64,000 bases of DNA, from contig JAFTGH010000054.1 in the NCBI GenBank assembly GCA_017458005.1, positions 25,571 to 89,570 of the forward strand. The letters are read 5' to 3'. The notes beneath the pieces were generated by a model that saw only the letters and a list, made by a program, of their open reading frames with translations, had not been told where the DNA came from and made no database searches. The stretch is from Prevotella sp. GTDB lineage: Bacteria > Bacteroidota > Bacteroidia > Bacteroidales > Bacteroidaceae. Shown here piece after piece: positions 54,507 to 62,791 of this stretch (position 1 is the first letter of the stretch; every line of letters begins with the position of its first letter). The position numbers were made by a program, and so were the translations under genes.

Positions 54507-54686
54507 ATGGAACCAAAAATTGGAGACAAAATGAAGGTTAGTCCACAACTGACAAATCAAAGTGATTGGGTTGCTGGAGAGGTTATTGATGTTGAGCATA
54601 ATCCTTTTGTTGGATTGGTAATCTCTATAAAAGATCAGTTAGGAAGAATCTTTTTTGGCAAAAGTAAATATTTTGTTGCTTTATAA
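54507..54686 (+). CDS. 59-aa partner (putative antitoxin) of VapD
   Basis: ATG at 54507; the stop TAA overlaps the VapD start by one base (TAATG at 54684-54688). The product starts [18 protein letters not shown] and looks like a small beta-barrel domain. It takes the usual antitoxin position for VapD-type modules, but is not a recognised VapX. Confidence 0.75.
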   Translation: MEPKIGDKMKVSPQLTNQSDWVAGEVIDVEHNPFVGLVISIKDQLGRIFFGKSKYFVAL

Positions 54687-54967
54687 TGTTTGCTATAGCA
54701 TTTGACCTTAACATCAGTGACCTTAAGGCAACATATGGAGAGCCTTACAACAATGCGTATTATGAGATAAAAAACATATTACGCAAATATGATTTCTATA
54801 ACACTCAGGGTAGTGTTTACCTTACAGAAAAGAATGATATGGCTACCCTTTTTCGTGCTATCACAGCACTCAAAGACGTCAACTGGTTCAAAGATTCTGT
54901 AAGAGATATTAGAGCATTTAGGGTTGAAGACTGGTCAGACTTCACTTCATTTGTCAAAGAAGAATAA
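54686..54967 (+). CDS. vapD: VapD-family (Cas2-like fold) endoribonuclease
   Basis: 93 aa. Strongly VapD-like: [44 protein letters not shown] and [20 protein letters not shown]. VapD proteins are small ribonucleases related in fold to Cas2. The stop TAA (54965-54967) is the first codon of repeat copy E. Confidence 0.92.
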   Translation: MFAIAFDLNISDLKATYGEPYNNAYYEIKNILRKYDFYNTQGSVYLTEKNDMATLFRAITALKDVNWFKDSVRDIRAFRVEDWSDFTSFVKEE

Positions 54968-55040
54968 TCATCCCCTACTCTATAATCAATGGGTGGACAC
55001 GAACAATGTCCACCCATTTGTTTTTTTATGCAATAATTTG
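54965..55040 (+). repeat. Cassette-junction repeat, copy E (end of array)
   Basis: Hairpin arms 54988-54999 and 55007-55018, T-run, TTTG at 55037-55040, then TAACTTTG 20 bases later (55061-55068). The -7 box overlaps an inverted repeat GTAACTT/AAGTTAC (55060-55066, 55082-55088). A second promoter-like pair sits at 55121-55124 and 55144-55151. No credible ORF follows, so the last cassette seems lost or empty. Confidence 0.95.
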
Positions 55041-55257
55041 GCTGTTTGGCTGCAATTTCGTAACTTTGGCATAAAATACCGAAGTTACTCCGTCTCGACA
55101 TAAAAAATAAATAGATTTATTTTGTTCTGCTCTCGATTTTTCGTAACTTTGGAAGAATTCGCAGGATTTCTTTGTTTAAAGGCGATGCAGAGAATTTGGA
55201 AAAATCAGGGTTACGATTTGGAGACCGTTCTGGACTCAATGTTCTGCTATAAATTGC

Positions 55258-55354
55258 CTAAAAGAGCACCCGACTCGGAGCCACCGCCTGTTTCGTGGCC
55301 CATCATCGGGTGCAAAGGTAGGCAATATATTTCAAATATCCAAATGTTCAGGTA
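55258..55354 (-). ncRNA. Possible small structured RNA with its own promoter
   Basis: On the minus strand TTTG (55354-55351), 20 bases and TACCTTTG (55330-55323) form a full promoter. It is followed directly by a two-level hairpin: outer arms GCACCCGA (55323-55316) and TCGGGTGC (55273-55266), inner arms GGGCCAC and GTGGCTC, then TCTTTT. The RNA would be about 55-65 bases, mostly one terminator-like hairpin. It may instead be the abortive leader of a lost gene. Confidence 0.4.
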
Positions 55355-55395
55355 ACTTTATTCGCTTTTCGTATATACTCAAGTTGCGCTCAAGT

Positions 55396-55533
55396 CACGT
55401 AAATCTCACGTAAGGGTCACGTAAAGTCGCGTAAATTCTCCAAGCCCAAATGCCCTAAACAAAGGGCTTTTCCATGATCCCTGCTTAAAATCTCACATAA
55501 AATCCCACGTAAAAATCACGTTATCTCGCGTAA
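55396..55533. repeat. Two clusters of four CGTAA-type heptamers
   Basis: CACGTAA-type words start at 55396, 55407, 55418 and 55428 (steps 11, 11, 10). They recur as variants at 55494, 55506, 55517 and 55527 (steps 12, 11, 10). A small hairpin (GCCCT/AGGGC, 55452-55467) lies between the clusters. The last copy abuts the stop codon of the AlbA_2 gene. Confidence 0.8.
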
Positions 55534-55534
55534 A

Positions 55535-57163
55535 TTATACAGGGTGCCACATACGCTTTTCGTCTACCTTAATAGTTCCGTCTCGTTTCATTCTCATTAG
55601 CAAATTCCCAATCTTATTGATACGCTGAGTATCTGTGAAATCAATAGGCAGTTTATTCCATAGTAACTCATTAATCTGTTTACGACTCAGTACCTTATGG
55701 TCGTTCAAGGCTTTCAAAATCCATTCCCGGCATTCTGCATCGTTAAAACCCTTTCTTAAGGTATATTCCACCTGCGTATTAGTCGCCTTAGCAACCTGCT
55801 TTGAAACATACAGATGAGGCTTACGACCTTCAATCAGTCCTTTCTTTCTCAACATCTTAATAGCATCGTCGCTAATTGCCTTACCTTTCTGAACCTTATC
55901 AAGCAGCACCGTCGTTGCGAGGTCAATATCTGAATTCTCCAACAACAACAAGCTGTAGTTCTCGTCGATGACGGTACCCGGGAGCGTCAGCACCACGGTA
56001 TCATTGTCACTCTTGTCGTAGTCGGGCATTGGCAGATAGCGATCCTTATGCGATACGAACATCTTATGAATACCAAATCCCTCCGTGTCAATCATCTTGA
56101 TATTCGCCATTGCCTGGGCCAAAAACGGGTTGCGATACTTCTTGGGGATGCGTTCACCTGTAATGTAGTCCTCGTAGGTACCATCATAGAAGCCACCGCT
56201 ATTTCTAAATTCCAACTCGTTCTCACGTTCTATCACAATGATGCGAGCGTTCTCGGCATAATTTTGGTGGGCTATACAGTTATGAAGGGCTTCGAGTATC
56301 ACCTCATTGTCATACTTCATACCCTCACCAGGAAGAAAACTATTGTTGGGGAAAATCTTGAACGGATAGTTCCGGATTTTATGCATCACCTCCGTTGTTG
56401 TCAACAGAAACGGGATGGTGAACACCTGTCCTACATTATCCATATTAGCCAGTCGCCATACCATCTCACCGATATGATTGATGTAGTGCAGCGACTCAGG
56501 TTTACCCAACAACAATATAGCCGTGTTGGTTATCTTGCCATCGATGGTCAACTTCGCCTTGTTTAGGAATACCTCGTCACTCCACGTATCAACTTCTTTC
56601 TTCTGGTTTGGATAGTGCTCTTTATATCCCTCGCGAGCCTCCTTGATGGCTTTTTCATCCAAGTCAGCAATTGTAGCACCATCAACAATCTGCTTCGACC
56701 AGTCGAAATCCGATGTCTGCCTGCGGATCTCCTCATACTTGCTCATGTCGAGTGCCACCAGACTCTCACCGCGTCGGGCATAGAAATGTCCTTGCCATGC
56801 CATCGGAATACCACGAGGCGCAGCCGGAATCTGAAACATCAGCACACGCTTGCCCTCAACCTTCAGTTCGAATATGTCCCTGAACGTATTACGGTCAGTG
56901 GTATGCTGCGACAGGTCATACTTCAGTTTCTGCAGGCTCTTCATGCTGTTCTTGTACGTCGTACCCTGAATTACCCGTGTCTTATCGTGCACTCCGAATA
57001 CCAGCCAGCCAAAGTCCTTATCCCTTAGGTTTGCCTCATTGCTCAGTGCCGAGAAGTACTTACCCAAATCGTCGAAGTCAAAGTTGTTCTCCGCTTTCTT
57101 GAATTCCACTACCTCATCCTCGTAGTGATAGCGCAAATCGTTGAATATTTCGTATATGTCCAT
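55535..57163 (-). CDS. AlbA_2-domain ATP-binding protein (RecG-related putative transcription/defence factor)
   Basis: 542 aa. The N-terminal ~150 residues are an AlbA_2/Schlafen-like domain (DEVVEFKKAENNF, GWLVFGVHDKTRVIQGT, FYARRGESLVALD). The middle part is a GHKL-type ATPase core (EALHNCIAHQNYAENARI, FRNSGGFYDG, DTEGFGIHKMF). The C-terminus holds winged-helix segments (KVLSRKQINELLWNKLP). It is the last gene of a three-gene leftward operon with a nuclease-like protein. Homologues are common in defence islands; the target is unknown. Confidence 0.85.
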   Translation of the reverse strand: MDIYEIFNDLRYHYEDEVVEFKKAENNFDFDDLGKYFSALSNEANLRDKDFGWLVFGVHDKTRVIQGTTYKNSMKSLQKLKYDLSQHTTDRNTFRDIFELKVEGKRVLMFQIPAAPRGIPMAWQGHFYARRGESLVALDMSKYEEIRRQTSDFDWSKQIVDGATIADLDEKAIKEAREGYKEHYPNQKKEVDTWSDEVFLNKAKLTIDGKITNTAILLLGKPESLHYINHIGEMVWRLANMDNVGQVFTIPFLLTTTEVMHKIRNYPFKIFPNNSFLPGEGMKYDNEVILEALHNCIAHQNYAENARIIVIERENELEFRNSGGFYDGTYEDYITGERIPKKYRNPFLAQAMANIKMIDTEGFGIHKMFVSHKDRYLPMPDYDKSDNDTVVLTLPGTVIDENYSLLLLENSDIDLATTVLLDKVQKGKAISDDAIKMLRKKGLIEGRKPHLYVSKQVAKATNTQVEYTLRKGFNDAECREWILKALNDHKVLSRKQINELLWNKLPIDFTDTQRINKIGNLLMRMKRDGTIKVDEKRMWHPV

Positions 57164-57233
57164 ATTGTTTAAACGTTTCTTCCTATGATTTATTCTTTAT
57201 TTTCTGCCTTCTTTTCAAACCAGGGCAGCATCG

Positions 57234-58472
57234 TTATGTTTCATGAAAATCGAAAACGAAGATAGCCATCTTAACCTGTTGGTTTTTGTCTTCGTTTAAG
57301 TGGAAAACACAATCGAAACGAGCATCGCCATTCTTTTTCCCAGACAAATAGTTGGGATGCTTTGAGCTTGCATTCTCAATAGATTGCAAAGCCGTAGTCA
57401 TTCCCACATCTCGGTTAAAAACGAGCAAAGCGGTTTTAGTGTCTCTCCAAGTAAGATAACCAAGTAATTGAGATATTGCATCTATAAAAACTCTTGCGCC
57501 TTTCCAAAATTTGCATTCCGCGATAAACAATATGTCATCACCATTCTTTACCATCAGGTCGGTTTTCCCTTTATGATTAAAAGCTTCTCCTGTTGATGTA
57601 TAGGCAGTAAATGATGTGGCAAGTTGTACTAAGAAGAGGTCTCTTATAGATTCTTCATCCTTGCCTTTGTGAGTATTGGGGAAGCGCTCTAAGTTTCGAC
57701 CTATAGTGTTAAGGGCAGACAGGATATCTTGGTATTCTTTGTCGGCCATTGTGGGGGTTGGTGGTTCTATGATTGTCTTTGTTGGCCCGGGTACAGGCTT
57801 GAAACGCCGCTGAACAGTCGGCACAGTATATGTATTCTGCTGCATCTGCCCTTTGATAGGGATTCCGATATCGACTAATTCTTTATGCTCCTTCTGTATC
57901 TGTTTTTTGCGTATTGTAAACATACTTCGTATATGGTCAGGCATAATCTTGTTGATAGACGAATAGTTCTTCTCCAAACTGTTCATCATTTCCCTCAATG
58001 TGTTTACATAAGAATCGCATTCACGCTTGACTTCATTTGCATCCTCATTAATGTCTAATATATCAACGTAAACGGAATCGTAGCTAATAGTAAAGTTAGA
58101 CCAAGCACTAAGAGAGAACGGATTGGGACGGAAACGCAGTAATTCTGAATCGCCTTGAAACGGTATATGCAGACGATACATTTTCCTTTCAATATCTCTC
58201 TCATCATAATAAAACCAACTCCTCGGAAGATACTCAGGTGAAACAAGCACATTTCTTGGTTCAATGCTTTTTTCATCATACAAAATCAAAGGACAGTCAA
58301 GATGGAACTCCTCTGCAAGATAGTCTATGTATTCTTGTTCCGATACATTTAAAATATAATCATCCTCGAGGTCATGAATCCGTTTTCTGATGGTCTCTTT
58401 GAGAGCTTCTTCAAGTTGGTGTATGTCCCCTCTATGAAACAAATCTCCACGTGGTGGTCTATATCTTTCCAT
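57234..58472 (-). CDS. Putative PD-(D/E)XK nuclease-like protein
   Basis: 412 aa, soluble. The C-terminal ~150 residues contain FNHKGKTDLMV followed by ILFIAECKFWKG, fitting the D...ExK active site of restriction-endonuclease-like folds, and FIDAISQLLGYLTWRD. The N-terminal ~230 residues (starting MERYRPPRGDLFHRGD) are unfamiliar. It is 70 bp upstream of the AlbA_2 gene and 16 bp downstream of the 153-aa gene. Confidence 0.75.
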   Translation of the reverse strand: MERYRPPRGDLFHRGDIHQLEEALKETIRKRIHDLEDDYILNVSEQEYIDYLAEEFHLDCPLILYDEKSIEPRNVLVSPEYLPRSWFYYDERDIERKMYRLHIPFQGDSELLRFRPNPFSLSAWSNFTISYDSVYVDILDINEDANEVKRECDSYVNTLREMMNSLEKNYSSINKIMPDHIRSMFTIRKKQIQKEHKELVDIGIPIKGQMQQNTYTVPTVQRRFKPVPGPTKTIIEPPTPTMADKEYQDILSALNTIGRNLERFPNTHKGKDEESIRDLFLVQLATSFTAYTSTGEAFNHKGKTDLMVKNGDDILFIAECKFWKGARVFIDAISQLLGYLTWRDTKTALLVFNRDVGMTTALQSIENASSKHPNYLSGKKNGDARFDCVFHLNEDKNQQVKMAIFVFDFHET

Positions 58473-58488
58473 ATAATTATCTTAGATG

Positions 58489-58950
58489 TCAAACCATTCC
58501 TTTCATTTCATCTTTAATTTCCTCGTACCTCTTGTCCATATACCTTATCAGCTTGTAGAACAGGGGTTCCTCGTCGAGGTGCTCCGTGTAGTCTTTCAAG
58601 ATGCCGAAGCCTGTGTTGGCACACTTCTCAGCAAAGTTGCAAACCTCATCGCGATTGCAGATGTTGTCGATGTTTTCAGGACTGTCTTTCAGCTCCTTTT
58701 CGTAGTACAGGCACGACAGCAACGGTTCCACATTGGTCAGGAACTCTGTGCGGACAATGGATTTCATCGCGCCCTCCGTTGATATTGGCGTAGGCTCCTT
58801 CCCCTCCATTTCGCAAAGTGCGATGGCAAAGCAGTAGAGGTCTGTACGTGTTGCTGCGTTGTTGTGAAGCTGGAAATACTTGGTCTTCTCGATGGTCTCA
58901 ATAAAACCGTCGTCGTATGCTTTTGCGATATTTAATGTTACTCTTGCCAT
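58489..58950 (-). CDS. Unknown 153-aa protein, first gene of the putative defence operon
   Basis: Starts MARVTLNIAKAYDDGFIETI; helical and acidic, with the conserved-looking phrase NNAATRTDLYCFAIALCEME. I do not recognise a family. Tight spacing (16 bp) to the nuclease-like gene implies joint function, perhaps as a sensor or adaptor. Confidence 0.7.
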   Translation of the reverse strand: MARVTLNIAKAYDDGFIETIEKTKYFQLHNNAATRTDLYCFAIALCEMEGKEPTPISTEGAMKSIVRTEFLTNVEPLLSCLYYEKELKDSPENIDNICNRDEVCNFAEKCANTGFGILKDYTEHLDEEPLFYKLIRYMDKRYEEIKDEMKGMV

Positions 58951-59011
58951 AATTCTTACTTGATTACTATTATACCATCTTTATAATTCCACGATTTTAT
59001 ACCGATTCAAC

Positions 59012-59548
59012 TCATCTGGCTTGCGTAAAGCGTGGCGACGGGCGGTGGGGGGAAGTGTTCAGGTCACGCTCGTAGATAAAATGGAGGTTGGTGCGAGTGC
59101 CTGCGCCAGAACGACGGGCAATTTCCTCGACGGTCATGTCGGTGTAGCGTAGGAGGAGGTCAGCGGTCTTTAGAATCCAGCGGTTGCGGAAGTCCTGGTT
59201 GGTCATGCCTGTTAGCAGGAAAATAAGGCCGTCAAGGTCTGACGTGCGGGCATTGTATCGGTCGCAGAAGTCGGCAATGTCTGAATGGCCACGATGCAGA
59301 GCCTGCAGATAGTCATCGAGAATGTTTATGCCCGTTGGTGACAGATTGCGCTTGATGGGGGTATAGCCGGCACGGCCCTCATTGTCAGCTGTGAAGGCAT
59401 GAGTAAAGGGGGAGATGAAGAGTTCATCAAACGTATATTGCGGCTCACCTTTGAAGGGCGTGCGCGCTGCCTGACGGTTGAGGCCTTCTTTGTTCCTGCT
59501 GTACCATCTGTTCAATACATTTGCTCTATTTCCATTCTTGTATGACAT
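59012..59548 (-). CDS. AraC-type helix-turn-helix regulator
   Basis: 178 aa. The last ~60 residues (KTADLLLRYTDMTVEEIARR, then TRTNLHFIYERDLNTSPHRP) match the second helix-turn-helix of AraC regulators. The N-terminal part is unusual (NRWYSRNKEGLNRQAARTPF; YTFDELFISPFTHAF). The start ATG at 59548 is 20 bp from a four-copy palindromic array, a likely control region. The upstream in-frame 65-codon ORF is separated by one stop. Confidence 0.75.
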   Translation of the reverse strand: MSYKNGNRANVLNRWYSRNKEGLNRQAARTPFKGEPQYTFDELFISPFTHAFTADNEGRAGYTPIKRNLSPTGINILDDYLQALHRGHSDIADFCDRYNARTSDLDGLIFLLTGMTNQDFRNRWILKTADLLLRYTDMTVEEIARRSGAGTRTNLHFIYERDLNTSPHRPSPRFTQAR

Positions 59549-59567
59549 TGCGTTTATGCTTTATGAT

Positions 59568-59735
59568 GTTAACCCCTTCATGTTAGGGTTATCGTATTTG
59601 CCTTCGGATGTTAACCGCAATGACGCGCGGTAATCGAATAACAAAAGATACGTTAACCGAAACTGGTTTCGGTTAATCAAGTTCCGTCCGGACATTAACC
59701 CTAACGATTTAGGGATAACGTCGTGAGGGCGTTTT
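59568..59735. repeat. Four palindromes at exact 42-bp spacing
   Basis: Units start at 59568, 59610, 59652 and 59694. Each begins (G/A)TTAACC and ends with a GG-containing right arm (offsets 17-26, xxGGTTAATCG-like) followed by a 15-base linker of unrelated sequence. Arm bases covary: offset 7 with 18 is C-G, G-C, G-C, C-G, and offset 8 with 17 is mismatch, C-G, A-T, T-A. The structure is kept while the sequence changes. The array lies just upstream of the AraC-type gene. Confidence 0.85.
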
Positions 59736-59777
59736 GTCTGTTCTATATACATGTTCATATTATCTTACCATCGGTTA

Positions 59778-61709
59778 TTAGCCTTCAAAAGTATTTTCGC
59801 CATCTGGCAGGAGTACTCCCAACTTTGATAGTCGTGAAGTTATTCCGCCCTTGTTGCGTCCCATCATATTGCAGATGTCGTCTATAGAAGTTTTGTTGTA
59901 GTATAGCCTCAGCAGTTGTGCTTCTTCCTGTTCCGTCCAAGGTTTATAGGCATTTGAGAATTCGGCTCTGGCTTTTTCTACGTAAGTGAAGCCTTTAACG
60001 TCATCGAACTCTGAACCCACATCGTAGATTTCAAACACCTCCCTAATGTCTTCAAGTACCATGTGCTGGTTCCGTTCCAAATCGGATGGTAGCCATGTGC
60101 TATGGTTGTTGACAATGTGCAAGGTTCGTGGCATCGTGTCAATCTTGCCGTAGAAATAGCGCAATTTCTTATCCTCGAAATCGAGATTGCTAAATGCGGA
60201 GTTCTTCTTGCGAGTCAATATACACAGATTCCCAATCTTGTGAGTGTAAAGGTTTCTCTGCTCCGGGGTGTAGTTGCGAGTCCACTCCGACCCGACTTTC
60301 GGATTTTGTGGAAGGATATGTTCTATCGTTATGATGCCCGTGCCTATTTCCCTCTCATCGCTATGGTATTTCAACTCCAAAAGCATCAGTAGCGTTTTGG
60401 TACATTTACGTCCGTAGATGTCCATATTCAAGATGCTCATAAACTTCTTGTGGTCGAAATAGAAAAGCCGATTATTGTTCAGAATTTCTGTTGGCGATTG
60501 AGATGTCTTGATTGCTGCAATAATCTTGTTTAGATTCTCTATTCTTGTAGTCGGCATCAAACCGCAAATTATATCAGCAATGTTCTTATGAATCATCTTG
60601 CTGGTGAATTCGTATAGATTGTCGGTCTTGAACCGTGAATAGTAGAACATGACAACGGGAATCCAGTCGGTAGAGGGATAGGTGTATTTCAGGACCTTCA
60701 CCAAATTCACGTAGTTATAGCCAGTCTCTTTTGCTTCCGGCTCTATCGTCTTGCAGTAATAGTCGTAGGCTCTGAATACCAAATCAAAGAATGTCTTTCC
60801 TCTGTTGATAACTCCTTTTTGGAATATCTCTTTCTCAAATTCGTCCAACAGGTTAGTCTTGGGCCTTGTACGGAGTATCATTGTTCTCACGTATGACAAG
60901 AATCTGTCAAAGTTGTCTCCCATATCCTCCTGAATATCCTCCCACCTCTTGGCAATCATCGCTTTCTCGGATTTCTCAGGGATATACTCCAAATTGGAAG
61001 ATTTGAGGATGTCGGCATTACTCAATTTCAGACCTCTGTCGTTCATGATGGAAAAAAGGCGGAATGCATCCTCGAGCGTGGAGGCAGAGACGTAAATCAT
61101 TACGACGTTGTTTAAGATATAGGCCAGGAAATCAATGATGTCAATGTCTGGATTCTCATTGAAAAACTTCTGACAAGCCACGAGTGTACTGCACACGTGG
61201 TTAATTGACACATTCTCATTCCTGTTTTTGGCTATTGCACAAATTGTGTTCCAATTCTCGTCTTGCGTCAACACATTCTTTTCAACAATATGTTCTTGGA
61301 TAAAGCTGCCCACGTCACCCCTGATTTCATATTGCAAGCGGACTTTTGCATTTTTCCTCGCAAGTTTGTTTTCTTCTTGATAAACAAAACCGTGCAAAGT
61401 CTGCTTCATCGTATCGTCAAGGTTACCGTAGTCACGCAGGTAAGCAAATATCAGGAAAAAAGTAGTGATGCGCTGCTGCCCGTCGAGTAGGTCTTTATTC
61501 TTTTCTCCCTCATTGCTCTGGTAAATATATGAACCGAGGAAATACTCATCGTTAGGATGGGTATCTAATGCTTCCTTGAAATCACATAACAAGTCCATGA
61601 CATTGTCTGTGTCCCAGACGTAATGACGCTGGTATGACGGAACTGTATACCAGTCGCTAAAAATATCTATGACAGGCAACTTGCCATAATCTATTCTCTT
61701 TATTTCCAT
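59778..61709 (-). CDS. DUF262/DUF1524 protein, single-chain GmrSD-like type IV restriction enzyme
   Basis: 643 aa. The N-terminal DUF262 (GmrS-like) has PSYQRHYVW and DGQQRIT (76-82), the ParB-like nucleotide-binding motif. The C-terminal DUF1524 (GmrD-like, HNH-type) has IEHILPQNP (462-470) and the HKIGNLCIL segment. A Myb/SANT-like helix-turn-helix (~592-635, WTEQEEAQLLRLYY) ends the protein. Such enzymes cut modified phage DNA. It is 13 bp downstream of an HNH gene. Confidence 0.92.
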   Translation of the reverse strand: MEIKRIDYGKLPVIDIFSDWYTVPSYQRHYVWDTDNVMDLLCDFKEALDTHPNDEYFLGSYIYQSNEGEKNKDLLDGQQRITTFFLIFAYLRDYGNLDDTMKQTLHGFVYQEENKLARKNAKVRLQYEIRGDVGSFIQEHIVEKNVLTQDENWNTICAIAKNRNENVSINHVCSTLVACQKFFNENPDIDIIDFLAYILNNVVMIYVSASTLEDAFRLFSIMNDRGLKLSNADILKSSNLEYIPEKSEKAMIAKRWEDIQEDMGDNFDRFLSYVRTMILRTRPKTNLLDEFEKEIFQKGVINRGKTFFDLVFRAYDYYCKTIEPEAKETGYNYVNLVKVLKYTYPSTDWIPVVMFYYSRFKTDNLYEFTSKMIHKNIADIICGLMPTTRIENLNKIIAAIKTSQSPTEILNNNRLFYFDHKKFMSILNMDIYGRKCTKTLLMLLELKYHSDEREIGTGIITIEHILPQNPKVGSEWTRNYTPEQRNLYTHKIGNLCILTRKKNSAFSNLDFEDKKLRYFYGKIDTMPRTLHIVNNHSTWLPSDLERNQHMVLEDIREVFEIYDVGSEFDDVKGFTYVEKARAEFSNAYKPWTEQEEAQLLRLYYNKTSIDDICNMMGRNKGGITSRLSKLGVLLPDGENTFEG

Positions 61710-61722
61710 TTCAATTAATGCG

Positions 61723-62568
61723 TTATAAGTGCCGATTCAACTTCACTGTCTCAATGAGTCCGTTAGGAAACTCAAATGATAAAGTTTTGTGGTTGAAACG
61801 AGGATTAGCTTTGTGGACGATTCTGTGGTAGTTCGGCGAGAGAATCATAATATTTGATGTGTCATTATTCAAACTTTCCGTAAAAGGCCGAATATGATGA
61901 GCCTCGACGGCATTGACTCCATATTGCTCACCTATATGTTCGCCTGTCATTTGGCAGCAATAGCCGTAAACTCGCTTGAGAGAATCGCCAATTGAGGTGT
62001 CTAACTGGCGAATCTTTACAAGTTTTTGTTTCTTTTTGATGGTTGCATGTGGGTCTGTGCGAACAGTTGCCATCTCAAACTCCTCTTCCGTCATCTGTTT
62101 GATTTCTGTTTCCACTTCCCTTGACAGATTCTCAAATTCTGGCTCCCAAATAAACAAATCGGGTTCCGATGTGCCATAGACGATAAGGCTGGTCTCAAAA
62201 TTCTTCGAGATATCTACTCTGCTGGTATCGCCTTTTCGTCTTGCCTCTCTTGTTTCGAGACAATACTGGTATTCCCGACTGAATACATTTTGGAGTTTGT
62301 CAAGTAGTGGGCGGTTGTTGTCGTATTTGAATTGAAGGATTTCTGTATGGTCGTACTTATTCCGATTGAAGTCGATATTGTAAATCTTCACGCAGAAAAC
62401 CTCCCCACCAAACATTACGCGGACTTCCATGCTATCTTTGGCATTCAGTCTTCTGCCCAAGATGTCATAAGTCAACTCTTGGAATACCTTTGGAATAGGT
62501 AGTCCGCTCGTCAGATGAGACCATTGCAAAGGTCGCTTCATCAAGAATATCTGCTTGTCGTTTGCCAT
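61723..62568 (-). CDS. HNH endonuclease-domain protein
   Basis: 281 aa. The C-terminal HNH domain is RVYGYCCQMTGEHIG, then VEAHHIRPFTES and MILSPNYHRIVHKA. The N-terminal ~180 residues are unassigned and may bind DNA. It is just upstream of the GmrSD-like gene, with which it may form a restriction module. Confidence 0.85.
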   Translation of the reverse strand: MANDKQIFLMKRPLQWSHLTSGLPIPKVFQELTYDILGRRLNAKDSMEVRVMFGGEVFCVKIYNIDFNRNKYDHTEILQFKYDNNRPLLDKLQNVFSREYQYCLETREARRKGDTSRVDISKNFETSLIVYGTSEPDLFIWEPEFENLSREVETEIKQMTEEEFEMATVRTDPHATIKKKQKLVKIRQLDTSIGDSLKRVYGYCCQMTGEHIGEQYGVNAVEAHHIRPFTESLNNDTSNIMILSPNYHRIVHKANPRFNHKTLSFEFPNGLIETVKLNRHL

Positions 62569-62614
62569 ATTTCACTACCATTATTTAGTGTACACTTATC
62601 TTTATAAAGCGATG

Positions 62615-62791
62615 CTAAGAAGAAGCCAAATAGTCATCGCCATAATCTCCATCGGGATGGGTGATACACATCAGCCCATCGCCAAACTGAAAGGCGATTT
62701 CCTCATGCTCTATGTAGTCGAGCAACTTCTTCCGTGATATAGTTTTCATATTCTCTTGAATCATTCCGCTATCGGGTATTGCTAAATACAT
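62615..62791 (-). CDS. 58-aa small protein translated from the XRE gene stop
   Basis: ATG at 62791-62789 is directly adjacent to the XRE stop codon (62794-62792), with 58 sense codons to TAG. The product starts MYLAIPDSGMIQENMKTISR and ends with an acidic stretch. The abutting position makes translational coupling and a regulator-partner pair likely. No family is recognised. Confidence 0.65.
   Translation of the reverse strand: MYLAIPDSGMIQENMKTISRKKLLDYIEHEEIAFQFGDGLMCITHPDGDYGDDYLASS

Noticed and set aside
51858-55068. Classical integron
   Set aside because: No tyrosine integron integrase and no attC-type GTTRRRY cores; the repeat is a terminator/promoter junction, so only the analogy is kept.
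55122-55355. 77-codon plus-strand frame after the cassette array
   Set aside because: It starts at TTG inside a promoter-like -33 box, overlaps the RNA hairpin and shows no protein-like features.
59568-59735. CRISPR array
   Set aside because: Repeats are divergent, linkers are only 15 bp, and no cas gene is nearby; the regular unit is a palindrome, not a conserved direct repeat.
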